Of a DNA stretch of 64,000 nucleotides, positions 54,237-64,000 are shown one piece after another (positions within the stretch are counted from its first letter, which is position 1; each line of letters begins with the position of its first letter). The notes beneath the pieces are model-generated. The model made no database searches. It was not told the DNA's origin and worked only from the letters and a program-made list of their open reading frames with translations. Where the stretch lies: NCBI GenBank assembly GCA_035610365.1, contig CM069439.1:5952001-6016000 (forward strand), in the 5' to 3' direction. Origin of the DNA: Aquatica leii (taxonomy: Eukaryota > Arthropoda > Insecta > Coleoptera > Lampyridae). A program made the position numbers and the translations under genes.

Positions 54237-55236
54237 GGTTGCATCAACTAAAAAACAATATCAACGAAAAAGCAAACAACGACAAATCGCTAATCAATCA
54301 AAATGAATCGAACACACTGTGTAAGAGATCAAACAAATGTTATACTGGCTTTACAACTACACGACTTTAGTTGCAAACTACGGAAATAACTTTAGCTTCA
54401 AATTGCTAAAAAAAAGTATTTAAAAAGAAAAACAAATAAAAAAACTTCAATCAAGCACCAAATGCTTGAAACAAGAATAAAAAGCGGTACCTGTACACAT
54501 AAAAAAATGTGGGTAGAATCTAAATATATACAAATCTTAGAGCGGTACAAAAGAAAGATCAATTCTTTAACGACAAAAGAAAATGCGTCAATAGCAAGTA
54601 TAAACAACTCGACACCAATAACGCACAAACTAACTAACGTTATCAGAATTTTAAACAATTTCTAAAATTCAAGCTACTAAATTATTTCTATAACTCAATT
54701 TGAAAACTACGTGACAACCAAATCAATTGTGACTAAATAGGTATACTAAACATAATCATGAAATTAAATAATTTATCAAAACGATATTATTTATCGATTG
54801 AAACCTGTGCTAATACAATGCATAATCCAAACTTGGTATCCCCGCGATAACAAGCAGCTTGAATAAATTCAATCAAACACTTCCTTAAAAAACACAAAAC
54901 GAACTGTAATAATATCCCTAGGGCTGCATCCGTAACGATAGGACCAAATGTTTACACGATATCGAAAAGAAACGTTTGATTGAAATAAAGAAAATTGCAA
55001 TTTAAAAAATAGGTTTAATGACAAAAATTTATGAATCTTGCTAATCCAAAATACTTCTCGCGACGTGGTCTTCACAGATGTATAATATTTCTGGGAAATT
55101 GGGGGCTTCATCCATGCCAATACTTAATGTGAAAAATGGCCAAACCGTCCACCACAAGCTACCCAAATGCTGCCATTGCCATCGGCCAATGTTGAAATAA
55201 GCGATTGATTCACGTCGAGGGTCGACCAAACCACAC
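54237..55236 (-). other. Leader region of the BEL/Pao element with an unexplained frame
   Basis: Between the gag start and the 5' terminal repeat. The frame at 55295-55041 (minus) is open for 84 codons and Trp-rich (GRWQWQHLGSLWW). I do not recognise it. The rest is AT-rich. Confidence 0.35.
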
Positions 55237-55356
55237 CAAACAAATAATAATTCGTTCGTTTTTCGGGGTTCGGGCTGGTATCGGGGAAACAACAAAAAGG
55301 AAGGGATATTTCTTGTGGGAAGTTTTAAAATTTAAATAAGTATAAATCCAAAACAT
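55237..55356 (-). repeat. BEL/Pao terminal repeat, 5' copy
   Basis: Partner of 46319-46435 with a few mismatches. On the minus strand it starts TGTTTTGGATTTATA and lies about 1 kb upstream of the gag start at 54236. Confidence 0.65.
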
Positions 55357-55976
55357 GCTACTAATAAATTACTAGAAAGTGCATGATCAAAAACAATAAC
55401 CATTATACGCATTTATTTATTAAAAACTCGTATTGTAATTCGTTATTCACGTTCTCTACTCTAAAAAAACTATATTTAGTAAACGCGCTAGAATTAAGGG
55501 CAAATTGACCCGATTCAGTTCATATATAAATGAAATTGACATATTCAATCCTGATTTACTTCTAATAAAAAAACTAATGCAAATGTAAGTATTAATTGTC
55601 TTTATAAGCTTAACGTCTTTATTTCACGATAGTTTACAAAAGACTGCCTTATTTTAATTTAACAATCAGAATACAAGGTCAGCTAATTCACACCGAAATC
55701 CTGACCACGATTCTTAAAATAGAATTTAATAAAACAATGTATGCGATCAGCAATTTTTACGACTTCTCTGCCATCAACAAAGAAATTATAGCGATTACGC
55801 AAAGTTTCGTACAAACAGCCATCCTGTTTGCGGGTGTCCCCAACCGCCGCAACATTCCTCCACTAGTACTCTGCAATTAAAAGTTTGAGATACTTGAAAC
55901 ACTTCATTGTATAACTTAAATTTTGATTGTAATGTTACCACAGTTCGGATCGGCTTTGCTGGTGATAGCCTTGTTC

Positions 55977-57390
55977 TTACTTCCTGTTTCGATCATTTGC
56001 CTCGTGCGTCAATTCGAGTAATAAGCAGGCGACATTCACCACGTTCACCACCACTTTGGGGTAACGTCGGCCTCGAATAGTACTGTCACTACTGAGCACC
56101 TCTGCAAATCTTTTAACTTCGTACCTGTCATTGTAAAGGACTTTGACTACTCGGAATGGCCCTTTTTTAAACTTGGGTAGAAGCTTCTTACTTGTCCCCG
56201 TGGAGGCTTCGCTCGTTATGTGTACTAATACCAAAACTCCAACTTCGTAAAGATCGGCCTCCCTTCTATTCTTATCGTACCGTTGCTTCTGTTTTTGTTG
56301 CTCTTCAGTTATGTGTTCTTTAATGCGACCTCGAAGGTCAGCGATGTTTACTCGTGAGGTCATCGCTTCGGTTTGCAGTAAACTCAGTAACTTTGCTTCA
56401 GCCATCGGTTTTGTTTGGTAACCAAACAAAGCTTGTACAGGCGTAGTATTCAAACTTTTATTAAACGAAGTGTTCAATGCACTTTGTACTTCTTTCACGT
56501 AACGGTCCCATTTGCTGCTGTAATCGTCAACGCTTGTTGTCGCTAACATTGCAATAACTGTTCTATTATAACGTTCACATTGTCCATTGGCTCTTGGAGT
56601 GGCAACTGCGTTTAGGGTGTGCTTGATAGCGTAGGTTTAATTGAATGCGTCGTAAAGTGTATTCCGCATTCGAATGTCCGGCTTTATCGTGGCACAACCG
56701 TACGATCTGCCATCGTGCCATTTTAGGTACGACCCACAGCTTCCTTCCATCCAGTAATTTCCAATACACTTTGCCATCGCGCGACAACACGTATTCTTTA
56801 AAGTATTGCTTTGTTTCGGGACTCTCAGTTTTGCTCTCGAGTATCTTACGAATGCGAGAAAGTTGATCATCTTGCAACTGAGCCGCCAAAATCCAATCAC
56901 CCTCTGTGAGGTCGACTTGATTAACTTCTAACGCGATTGGGTACCGACTTAGTGCGTCTACGTGAGACATTTGTGGTCCGGGTCTATATTTGATTTCGAG
57001 ATTAAATTCTTGAACTTGCAGCCATCATCTACCGACTCTCGGTACAAGATCCCTTTTTGAAAAAGCGGTGCGCAGAGCGTTACAGTCCGTAACCACTGTA
57101 AATTGCAGCCCGAGTAAGTAAATTCGGAAGTGCTGCAAAGCATATACAACAGCCATGGTTTCAAGTTCATATGAGTGATACTGTCTTTGGTCTACTGTGG
57201 TTTGTTTACTGAAATACGCTACCACTCGCTTTTTGCCGTCTTTGTGAATTTGTAATAACATTGCGCCTACTGCGGTAGAACTCGCGTCTGTATGTAGTTC
57301 TGTAGGTAATGTGGGATCGAATATAGCTAGGACGGGTCTCGTAGTAAGTATAAACTTTAATTTGCCTTTCAATTCGCCTTCTGTAGAAAC
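55977..57390 (-). pseudogene. Gypsy pol remnant: RNase H and integrase with core deleted
   Basis: Minus-strand order: TTRPVLAIFDPTLPTELHTD and AYFSKQTTVDQRQYHSYELE (RNase H), YRPGPQMSHVDALSRYP, LCHDKAGHSNAEYTLRRI (integrase zinc region). After a break come PRANGQCERYNRTVIAML, SALNTSFNKSLNTTPVQALF and the basic C-terminal tail. These are Gypsy signatures. The stretch with the two catalytic Asp residues of the integrase core is gone. The RT and protease are missing upstream. Confidence 0.85.
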
Positions 57391-58349
57391 TACTTCTCTT
57401 TTATTGCATATGTCACACTGAAAGGTTAATAAACTTTCCATGCCTAGTCTTTTTTCAGAAATTAAATGCATGTTGAAGAAACTGCAGCCAAATCCATCAT
57501 GTTTTAGAGATTTCAAGGATTTCAAAAGTGCAACTAAATCAACTATACGACGGCCGGTTATATTTTCATCCATTTCATTTTTTTCGACAATACTGTTTGT
57601 TGCATCAATTTTTAAATCGGGAAATTCTTTCAAATCAACATCCATAGCTACGTCTATTTTCATTGGATGTAATATTTTCTTGCAAACTCTTCTGAGGGTG
57701 ACAAGAATTGCTATAAAAAGAGCAGAAGATAATTAATAACGTTATGAAATCCACGGAAAATGTACCGCTATTAATAAAATTCATAATTTACTAACAAAAT
57801 TGGTTACTTATGTTGGCATTTTAATTCTGTGTAATCAATCTGTAGTTATAAAGAGGGCTTCATATTTGAATATAAACTGTATATATCAACGTTAAACGGT
57901 GCTGACTTAAAAAAGCAATATATTTATGGAAGGAAATTTGATGAACGAATATGTTTCTAAGAAAGTTTTGTTGAACTGTGTTCAAGATACTTTAATTCAA
58001 ATGTTGCTATCTTCGGATATTGAAATCAATTAATCAAATATGTATAAGTATTTGAAAACGGCTAACATATCAACGATACATATTTTTATTAGTTATTAAA
58101 ATATCCGACCCGGAAATTGGTATTAATACACCCTATATAAGTTGAACCTAATTTACTAATACCAGAGTAATATCAAAATGAAAATCGATTACTCTATTTC
58201 TTAAATTTTTTTCAAATATATTAAATTCAAAATAATAAATTAATACTTGCTTACCTTATAAATCGAGATCGGCTAATTTGCTTCAAAAACTTCTTTTTGT
58301 TTTTTCTACGGGCTGAAGAAGTTAAATTTTTTTGGCTATGTAGTCCCAT
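57391..58349 (-). pseudogene. Mutator-like transposase N-terminal remnant
   Basis: An ATG-led exon at 58349-58255 (MGLHSQKNLTSSARRKNKKK) ends in a GT donor. Further down, 57663-57400 has ENITGRRIVDLVALLKSLKS, FGCSFFNMHLISE and LLTFQCDICNKREVV. The GRRIVD and Cys pattern is that of Mutator-like transposase domain proteins of insects. The frame then runs directly into the Gypsy RNase H, so the transposase is truncated by, or recombined with, that element. The exon link is inferred. Confidence 0.5.
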
Positions 58350-59484
58350 TTTGTAATTATATGAAGTAAAGAAAAGTTACACAATGAACTATGTTTAGCA
58401 CAAAAACTAAAAGAAGTATCAACACTGACTATTCTATGTACAATAGTGTGTCGCAAGAGGTTTTTTATTAGCAATCAAACTCCAAAATCAGTCCGAAAGG
58501 AAAAAACCAAACGGTGCAAAATATCCGTAATTCTAAATCGAAGTCCAAATTCAAGCCGAAAGTCAAAAATCAGTAAACAGGCGCTAATCGAAATAAACCG
58601 TAAATAATACTCGTAATACAAAATCAAGGCGAAAGTCAAAAACAAATAAAAGCGATACCATACAAAAACACAACCGAGAGCAAAGCAAATCAAAGTACGA
58701 CTGCAATTTGAATTAATTGTACAAAAGTTTTGCATTTGCATGACTTCTTTGAAAATTTTTAAGAAAAACAGGTACAATGGGTTAATGTAGTTTTATGATT
58801 CATAACAGGTAGACTTGTTCAAATCTTATTGTTATTAGCGTAAGACAGGATGTACAAGTATGCAAACAATAATAGTCGAAATTTATGTACTTGAAGACGT
58901 CAGAAGTCGTTTAAAGATTGACGGAAGTTTGTCGAATTTTTTTTTGCAAATTAGCTATAATACTATAAATAAATATCAATACATTTTTTGAATACCTACA
59001 TACATGACAATATAGCGGTATCAAACTTATTAGATTTAATGAATAGATTTCAAGCAGTATTTGTGCTATTCTATAAAAACTTGACAATTACATATTTAAT
59101 CTATTTATATATTTACCTTATAAATTTATACATTTAAAAAATTTACGTTTGTCTACATCTTGTTACTACAACATTTTTCTATACTTTAGTTAATGTATAA
59201 TCCGATTTACTTCGTCCTAAAGAAAGTATTCATACCCTAAACGCCAGGTAAACAAAAATCTACCTGAGGAGTGTACGATTTGTTGCGTAAAGATAGGCGC
59301 AAAATAAAATTCTGTTAGATGTTCTGTAGAGCCTTAAGTGGCGCCTGAAACAATGCAACTACATAAGAGATGGTAATCGTTATGTAGAGTCAATAAACAA
59401 GTTAATACAAAAACTTATTTTGGTGTTACTATGTAGTCAGAATTTATATTTTTCTAAATTTAAGAACTATCATAAAAAGACAAC
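58350..59484. other. AT-rich spacer
   Basis: No reliable coding frame. The ORF at 58777-58475 (minus) has membrane-like composition only, with no motif. Confidence 0.35.
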
Positions 59485-61358
59485 TTCAATTGTTTGAACA
59501 CGAATTTTTTTTTAAAGTCATATAATTTTTGCATTCCGCTTTTTATGTAAAGCCGTTTGGGACAAAAGCAGTGTAATCATCGAAATATAATTTTATTCAT
59601 GTATAATAAAATGGGGACGAACTTACAAGACTCAAAATAACGAGTACTGAAATATTGAAATTGAAAAATAAAATTTGAAAAACATTCAACTGATAGAGAA
59701 TTATTCGAATTGAAATTCTTTTCGTTAAATTTTTACATTTAAGAATGATTCTTTTAAAATCTGCAACTTTGAAAACAGATTGAGTGACAAAACTGTTTAA
59801 CTTCCATAAAATTGGATGCAGCAAGTTGAAATTAATTTAAAGGTAAAATGTTTAACCATCCAAAAAAACACGTGTTCACAGAAATTGAAGTTTTATTGGT
59901 GACAACTAATCAAGAGTTATGAAAATAAAGTTTGTATGTTTCAAAAAAATGACAGGTCAAAAATTATCAACCGTCATCAAAATCCAAGTGTCATTTATTT
60001 CAGACTGTTACAAAAATACAACAAGCGGAATTAATAAATAAGATTATGAACTTCCAGAACTTAAAGGTTAACGTTTTTAACTTTCAAGAAAAATTTAAGT
60101 TTAAACAATTGATGTTGAATTTTTATGATAGATTTAAAATTATCAACTGTCATAAAAATTGAAGTGTCATTTATTTCAGACTGTTACACAAATACAAGAA
60201 GCGGAATGCAAAAATCATGACTTTCAAGAAAAAATCGTGTTCAAACAATTGAAGTTGAATTGTTATGATAGGTTCATAATTATCAACTGTCATAAAAATT
60301 AAAGTAATTTGTTTTAAACTGTTATAAAAATTGCGAGTCCATCTAGCGGCGAGTAGCTGTTCTTATACATTACTTAAGTAGCGCAGCCGTGGCACGGTAC
60401 AGTTGAACAAAATTTTTCTTGAAAATCATATAATTTTTGCATTCAGCTTCTTGTATTTGTGTAACAGTCTGAAATAAATGACACTTGAATTTTTATGGTA
60501 GTTGTTAATTTTTAACCGTCATTTTTTTGAAACATACAAACTTCTAACATTTATTTTCATAACTCCTGATTAGTTGTCACCTGCCATATAAATAAAACTT
60601 TTTTTTGACCACGTGTTTTTTTGGATGGTTAAACATCTTACCTTTAAATTAATTTCAATTTGCTGCATCCAATTTTCTGAAAGTTAAACAGTTTTGTCAC
60701 TCAATCTGTTTTCAAAGTTCCAGATTTTAAAAGAATTATTCTTGAATGTAAGAATTTAACGAAAAGAATTTAAATTCGAATAATTCTATATCAGTTAAGT
60801 ATTTTGCAAATTTAATTTTTCAATTATAATATTTCAGTACTCGGTATTTTGACAGTCTTGTAAGTTTGTCCACATTTTATTATACATGAATAAAATTATA
60901 TTTCGATGATTACAATGTTTTTATCGAGAACGAGGTTATATGTTTAACTTTAATAGTTTAACAAATCTACAATAATTTATTTTAAGCAAGCAAATATATC
61001 AATCGTAAAAAAATTCAGCACTATCATTTTTCAGTAATTATTCACGAAGACGATATTTTAATTGCATATTTAAAAAATTTAAATTTATGTAAGACACATT
61101 TTTGTCCTAACAATATTTCTATGTATCGGTATTAGTTTCCCTTTAAAGGTCAAAAGTTTGTAACCACAATTTTAAAAACTAAAAACATTTCAAAGTGAAT
61201 TTAAATTTGAAGATTTCTATTGGAGTTTAATGATTTGCAAATTTATTTTTTTAGTTTTAATATATTAGTACTAGTTATTTTGACTTTTGTAAGTTCGTCC
61301 CCATTTTTATATACATGAATAAAATTATATTTCGATAATTACACTGTTTTTGTCTCAC
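59485..61358. mobile_element. Foldback-type inverted-repeat element
   Basis: The left arm (about 59573-60030) and right arm (about 60470-60925) are near-identical inverted copies, by eye with about one mismatch per ten bases. Between them a unit of roughly 140-180 bases recurs directly three times (near 59960, 60140 and 60275), each with TGTCAT(A/C)AAAAT and CAGACTGTTACA-like blocks. A third terminal copy, inverted relative to the left arm, ends at 61358 (CACTGTTTTTGTCTC). The outer end GGACAAAAGCAGTG near 59562 pairs with it. No coding capacity. The right end abuts a Pao gag remnant, which it probably interrupted. Confidence 0.75.
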
Positions 61359-61905
61359 GGCCTTCCATAATTCTCCGGATAAACGATTTTCTGAAATTAA
61401 GAATTTAGGGTTATGCACCAACTGCTTAAAAAATAATAATAAATCTAAAGAATGTAGAACTTTGAACTCCTTTAGGAAATGCCGACAAAGATATCACACG
61501 TTAGGTTTTAATTCTGCCGTTAATGGGTTAATGCATCCACAAGTACAGAAATTGACGCAACCCTGAATGTTAAATCGGAAACTGTAGTTAATTATATATT
61601 GCAAATTCTAACCAAGTTTAATTATTAATGGCGTTAATTAAAATGTGTGACATTAAAGGAACGTTATATACTTGTCGAGCGTTGCTCGATAGCGGCCCAC
61701 AGTAAAGTTTTATAACCACAGACTTCAACTAATAAGTTACAATTAAACCAATTGAAAACAAAAATATAGATAGCGGGGTTAAATCAATCGTTCAAAGGTA
61801 CGTTAATATTAAGTCCGCATGTTGCAGCTATAGAGTTTTACTATTAATTGTCTAATTATTGATATAATATCGGATAATCTACCCTCGCACCCATTTAAAA
61901 TTACA
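61359..61905 (+). pseudogene. Pao gag zinc region and protease start
   Basis: HNSPDKRFSEIKNLGLCTNC and a following Cys/His cluster (FRKCRQRYHTLGF) match the gag end of Pao elements. CRALLDSGPQ near 61680 gives the protease Asp-Ser-Gly. Stops follow. It continues at 63270 after an insert. Confidence 0.7.
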
Positions 61906-63265
61906 CAGAAAAAAGTGTTTTACTAAATTAAGAATCTGTATTTATTTGAATTAAACTTACTTGGTTTCAATATAAAATTATGTTTGGCTTTACGAAACTC
62001 GTAGTATTTGCAAATGCGAAGAGATTTTGTTGGTTTTATATGCATAGTTATATTAACTATAAGACAATAATTTTTTTGAATCTATTAATGTGTAAATTTA
62101 TTCGATTACTAATGGATACATCTCGATGGTTAGTCCTTTGAAGTCAAAACACAATTAATTTTGATGGAAGGTTAATATAAACAGGCTCTTAATGTTATGA
62201 ATATTATTTCAGATTTTCTTCAAAAGTGTTATAAACCAGCGTTATTATTGAACTGAACAAGGTCAAATAAATGATACAATGCTTTATTATAAAGCATTTT
62301 TAGATAAAAGTATTTACCTTTAATGCAATTAAATATTTATTAAAAACAACACCCCATGATATTCGGATCAATAATTCCATTTCTTTCAAATGTATGTTGT
62401 TTATTTTAAAACTTAATTAGCTAAATTCGACATAATATTGAGTACAGCCGTGTTGGTGACTTTTCCTACATACGTTGATCGCCACATATTCTTATTTTAA
62501 ATAGTACACAATAAAAATTATTATTAAAAATTAGATTTTTTCATAATTTCATGTTTTATTCTAATTTAAAGCAAATGAATATTATTTGTTTATTAAGTTT
62601 TTACAACGATCACGATGCCATGTTTCTTGTTTCTAAAAAATTTCGACCAATGATTGTGCTTCATTTAGAAACTCTCTTGTCACTCATTTTTTTTACAAAT
62701 TCCATTATGCATTGTGTTTTTTGTAATTATCGTTTTTCTTCCTTAAATATTAAAAAATTCTTTAGACAAAATTAAAATTAGTATGACACGTATAACGTAT
62801 TATTATTGTTTGTGTTATTTGTAAATATTCTTGATTCTGTTTCAATTGTAGGTTAATTATGATTTCACGAAAAAATTTCGATCTACCGACATTTCAATGG
62901 AAAAACATTTTGCGTAAATTTTTTGATAAGTTGCTGAAAGAAGTCATTTATTAATAGACCAAAACAAATGGTAAGCTTAACTCAAAAATAATTTCGTTAC
63001 AATTCTACATAATTCTTATTTCAGATTCAAAACATGCAATATACGTATAATTTCTCCCCACAGGAACGTACAAAAGTACAAGAAAAGCCACACACAACGT
63101 TATTTTTATCAAATAAACTATTTTGTAAAATTCTCAAACATAATTTTTGTTTAAACAAAAAAAATATCATGTTATGTAAAAAAAAATCTTCTCTTCTCGC
63201 TATTAAAACAGCATATTTACCTTAATAAAATATATTTTTTTTAATTCAAAGAAATACTTTTATTT
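61906..63265. other. AT-rich insert splitting the Pao remnant
   Basis: About 1.36 kb without coding signature. The frame at 62551-62775 (+) is open for 74 codons, Phe/Cys-rich and unrecognised. The ends were not resolved. Confidence 0.4.
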
Positions 63266-63720
63266 GTTTAGTTTAATTATACACCTAGAAATATAACATT
63301 AGGTGATCCTGAATTTGATGTGCGAAATAGAGTTGATAAGCTAATCGGTGCAGAATCATTTTGGTCTTTGCTTGAAGTACGACAAATTACGTTAGGTAGA
63401 AAAACGCCGATTTTACAAAAACAGTATTTTCAAATACAACACATTGTCATTTTATTAAAAATTCAGACATTAATAAAAGGTTAAAACAATTTAGGGAAAT
63501 CGAAGTATGCAACAGGTTAGCATCCGATGAATTGACTTCTGAGAAAATGTTAAAATCGACCGTTAGGCGATAGATTTATAGTTCGATTCTTTTTAAAATT
63601 TCCTATTGAATCAATAGAAGAATCAAGAAAAATCGCAGAAAAAAGATTACGTTTAATCGAAAATAAATTTAGTAAAGACAAAAATCTAAAACAGGAGTAA
63701 ATCAATTTTATGTATGGATG
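63266..63720 (+). pseudogene. Pao protease end and RT start
   Basis: DKLIGAESFWSLLEVRQITL and GRKTPILQKQ correspond to the end of the Pao protease region (usually LIGAD-FW). Then LKQFREIEVCNRLASDELT and SIEESRKIAEKRLRLIENKF match the segment before the RT. Frameshifts and stops occur throughout. It is the downstream half of the Pao remnant at 61359-61905. Confidence 0.75.
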
Positions 63721-63770
63721 TATTTGTTAATTGAAACACTTTTCAATTATAATAACTTTACTATATTCAG

Positions 63771-63914
63771 AAAAGCACAAGATTGCAACACGCCCAAGAA
63801 TGGTTAACAAACGCTATTGTTATCGCACCCAGTATTCCTCCGCGCATCGATCCACCGTCCTCGTTTGATCGAGAGCCCTCGCCTGTTTGCTATGCGCGAA
63901 GAAGAAACCTCTAA
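63771..63914 (+). CDS. Possible terminal exon of an unidentified gene
   Basis: An AG acceptor with a preceding T-rich tract (CTATATTCAG) is followed by 47 open codons and TAA at 63912-63914. The peptide holds RLQHAQEWLTNAIVIAPSIP, a Pro/Ser stretch and the ending YARRRNL. Composition is unlike the surrounding AT-rich DNA. Upstream exons were not found, and the family is unknown to me. Confidence 0.3.
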   Translation, partial: KSTRLQHAQEWLTNAIVIAPSIPPRIDPPSSFDREPSPVCYARRRNL

Positions 63915-64000
63915 CACTCGGCCATCCTGAAACAGTTTAATGTCCTCATTAATCACCTAGATTTCATGATTTTAGGAGATCAATCAGATCTAATCGATCG

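Larger units (their letters stand above)
46319..55356 (-). mobile_element. BEL/Pao retrotransposon, decayed and twice interrupted
   Basis: Minus-strand order: terminal repeat (55356-55237), gag (54236-50700, split by a LINE), protease (50652-50209), an unrelated insert, RT (48960-48199), a region with the RNase H deleted, integrase (about 47884-46960) and a C-terminal tail ending at about 46574. Then follows the second terminal repeat (46435-46319). The protease-RT-integrase order and phrases such as GWILL, DIRQMYRQI, SPHFGGLWEAGVKSVK and LTPGHF are BEL/Pao hallmarks. Many frameshifts show that it is inactive. Confidence 0.8.

Noticed and set aside
58475..58777. 100-codon minus-strand ORF with membrane-like composition
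   Set aside because: AT-rich codon drift gives Phe/Leu/Ile/Tyr stretches; no signal peptide, motif or neighbouring exon supports it.
1..64000. CRISPR arrays, rRNA genes or bacterial operons
   Set aside because: No regularly spaced repeats, no rRNA-like stretches, and the genes have spliceosomal introns, so the DNA is eukaryotic nuclear.

Overview
The window looks like AT-rich, intron-bearing insect nuclear DNA. The conserved genes have GT-AG introns. They are scattered among R1-like and LOA/I-like LINEs, BEL/Pao and Gypsy LTR elements, hAT and Tc1/mariner transposons. The heavy TE load and a purine-rich LINE type remembered from ants and wasps suggest Hymenoptera, but this is only an inference.

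Conserved genes: (1) the C-terminal half of an ABHD8-like alpha/beta hydrolase (66-963, +, four exons, open at the left edge); (2) a complete CCDC124 (7193-8281, -, three exons); (3) a complete KCMF1 E3 ligase (16925-22557, -, five exons); (4) a complete taxilin (38958-43559, -, two exons). A small basic two-exon ORF (22985-23323, +) lies head to head with KCMF1. It is cut by a DNA transposon. A possible terminal exon lies at the right edge (63771-63914, +).

Most of the rest is transposon-derived. From left to right: a decayed LOA/I-like LINE (about 1.66-5.64 kb, -); a BEL/Pao integrase scrap (about 6.4-6.7 kb, -); a second LOA/I-like LINE (+, about 9.4-15.0 kb) split by an R1-like LINE (-, about 10.9-13.9 kb); a Gypsy-like solo LTR (15544-15871). 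The 4.4-kb last KCMF1 intron holds an hAT element with perfect 8-bp target duplications (18144-20213), which itself contains a solo LTR, and an hAT-type MITE (20319-20607). A 2.75-kb terminal-inverted-repeat element (23324-26075) encodes a protein I cannot place in a standard transposase superfamily. A second hAT element follows (26995-28896). A nearly purine-only LINE (about 32.2-36.5 kb, +) sits inside another R1-like element. The taxilin intron holds LINE and Tc1/mariner scraps. A BEL/Pao element (about 46.3-55.4 kb, -) is split by a LINE with a 16-bp target duplication and by an unidentified insert. Then come a Gypsy pol remnant fused to a Mutator-like remnant (55.98-58.35 kb, -), a large foldback inverted repeat (about 59.5-61.36 kb) and a split Pao gag/protease/pol remnant (61.36-63.76 kb, +).

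The host genes do not form a pathway. They are housekeeping genes (ribosome hibernation, ubiquitin ligation, vesicle traffic, hydrolase) separated by nested transposons. The best candidate for something undescribed is the TIR element at 23324-26075.
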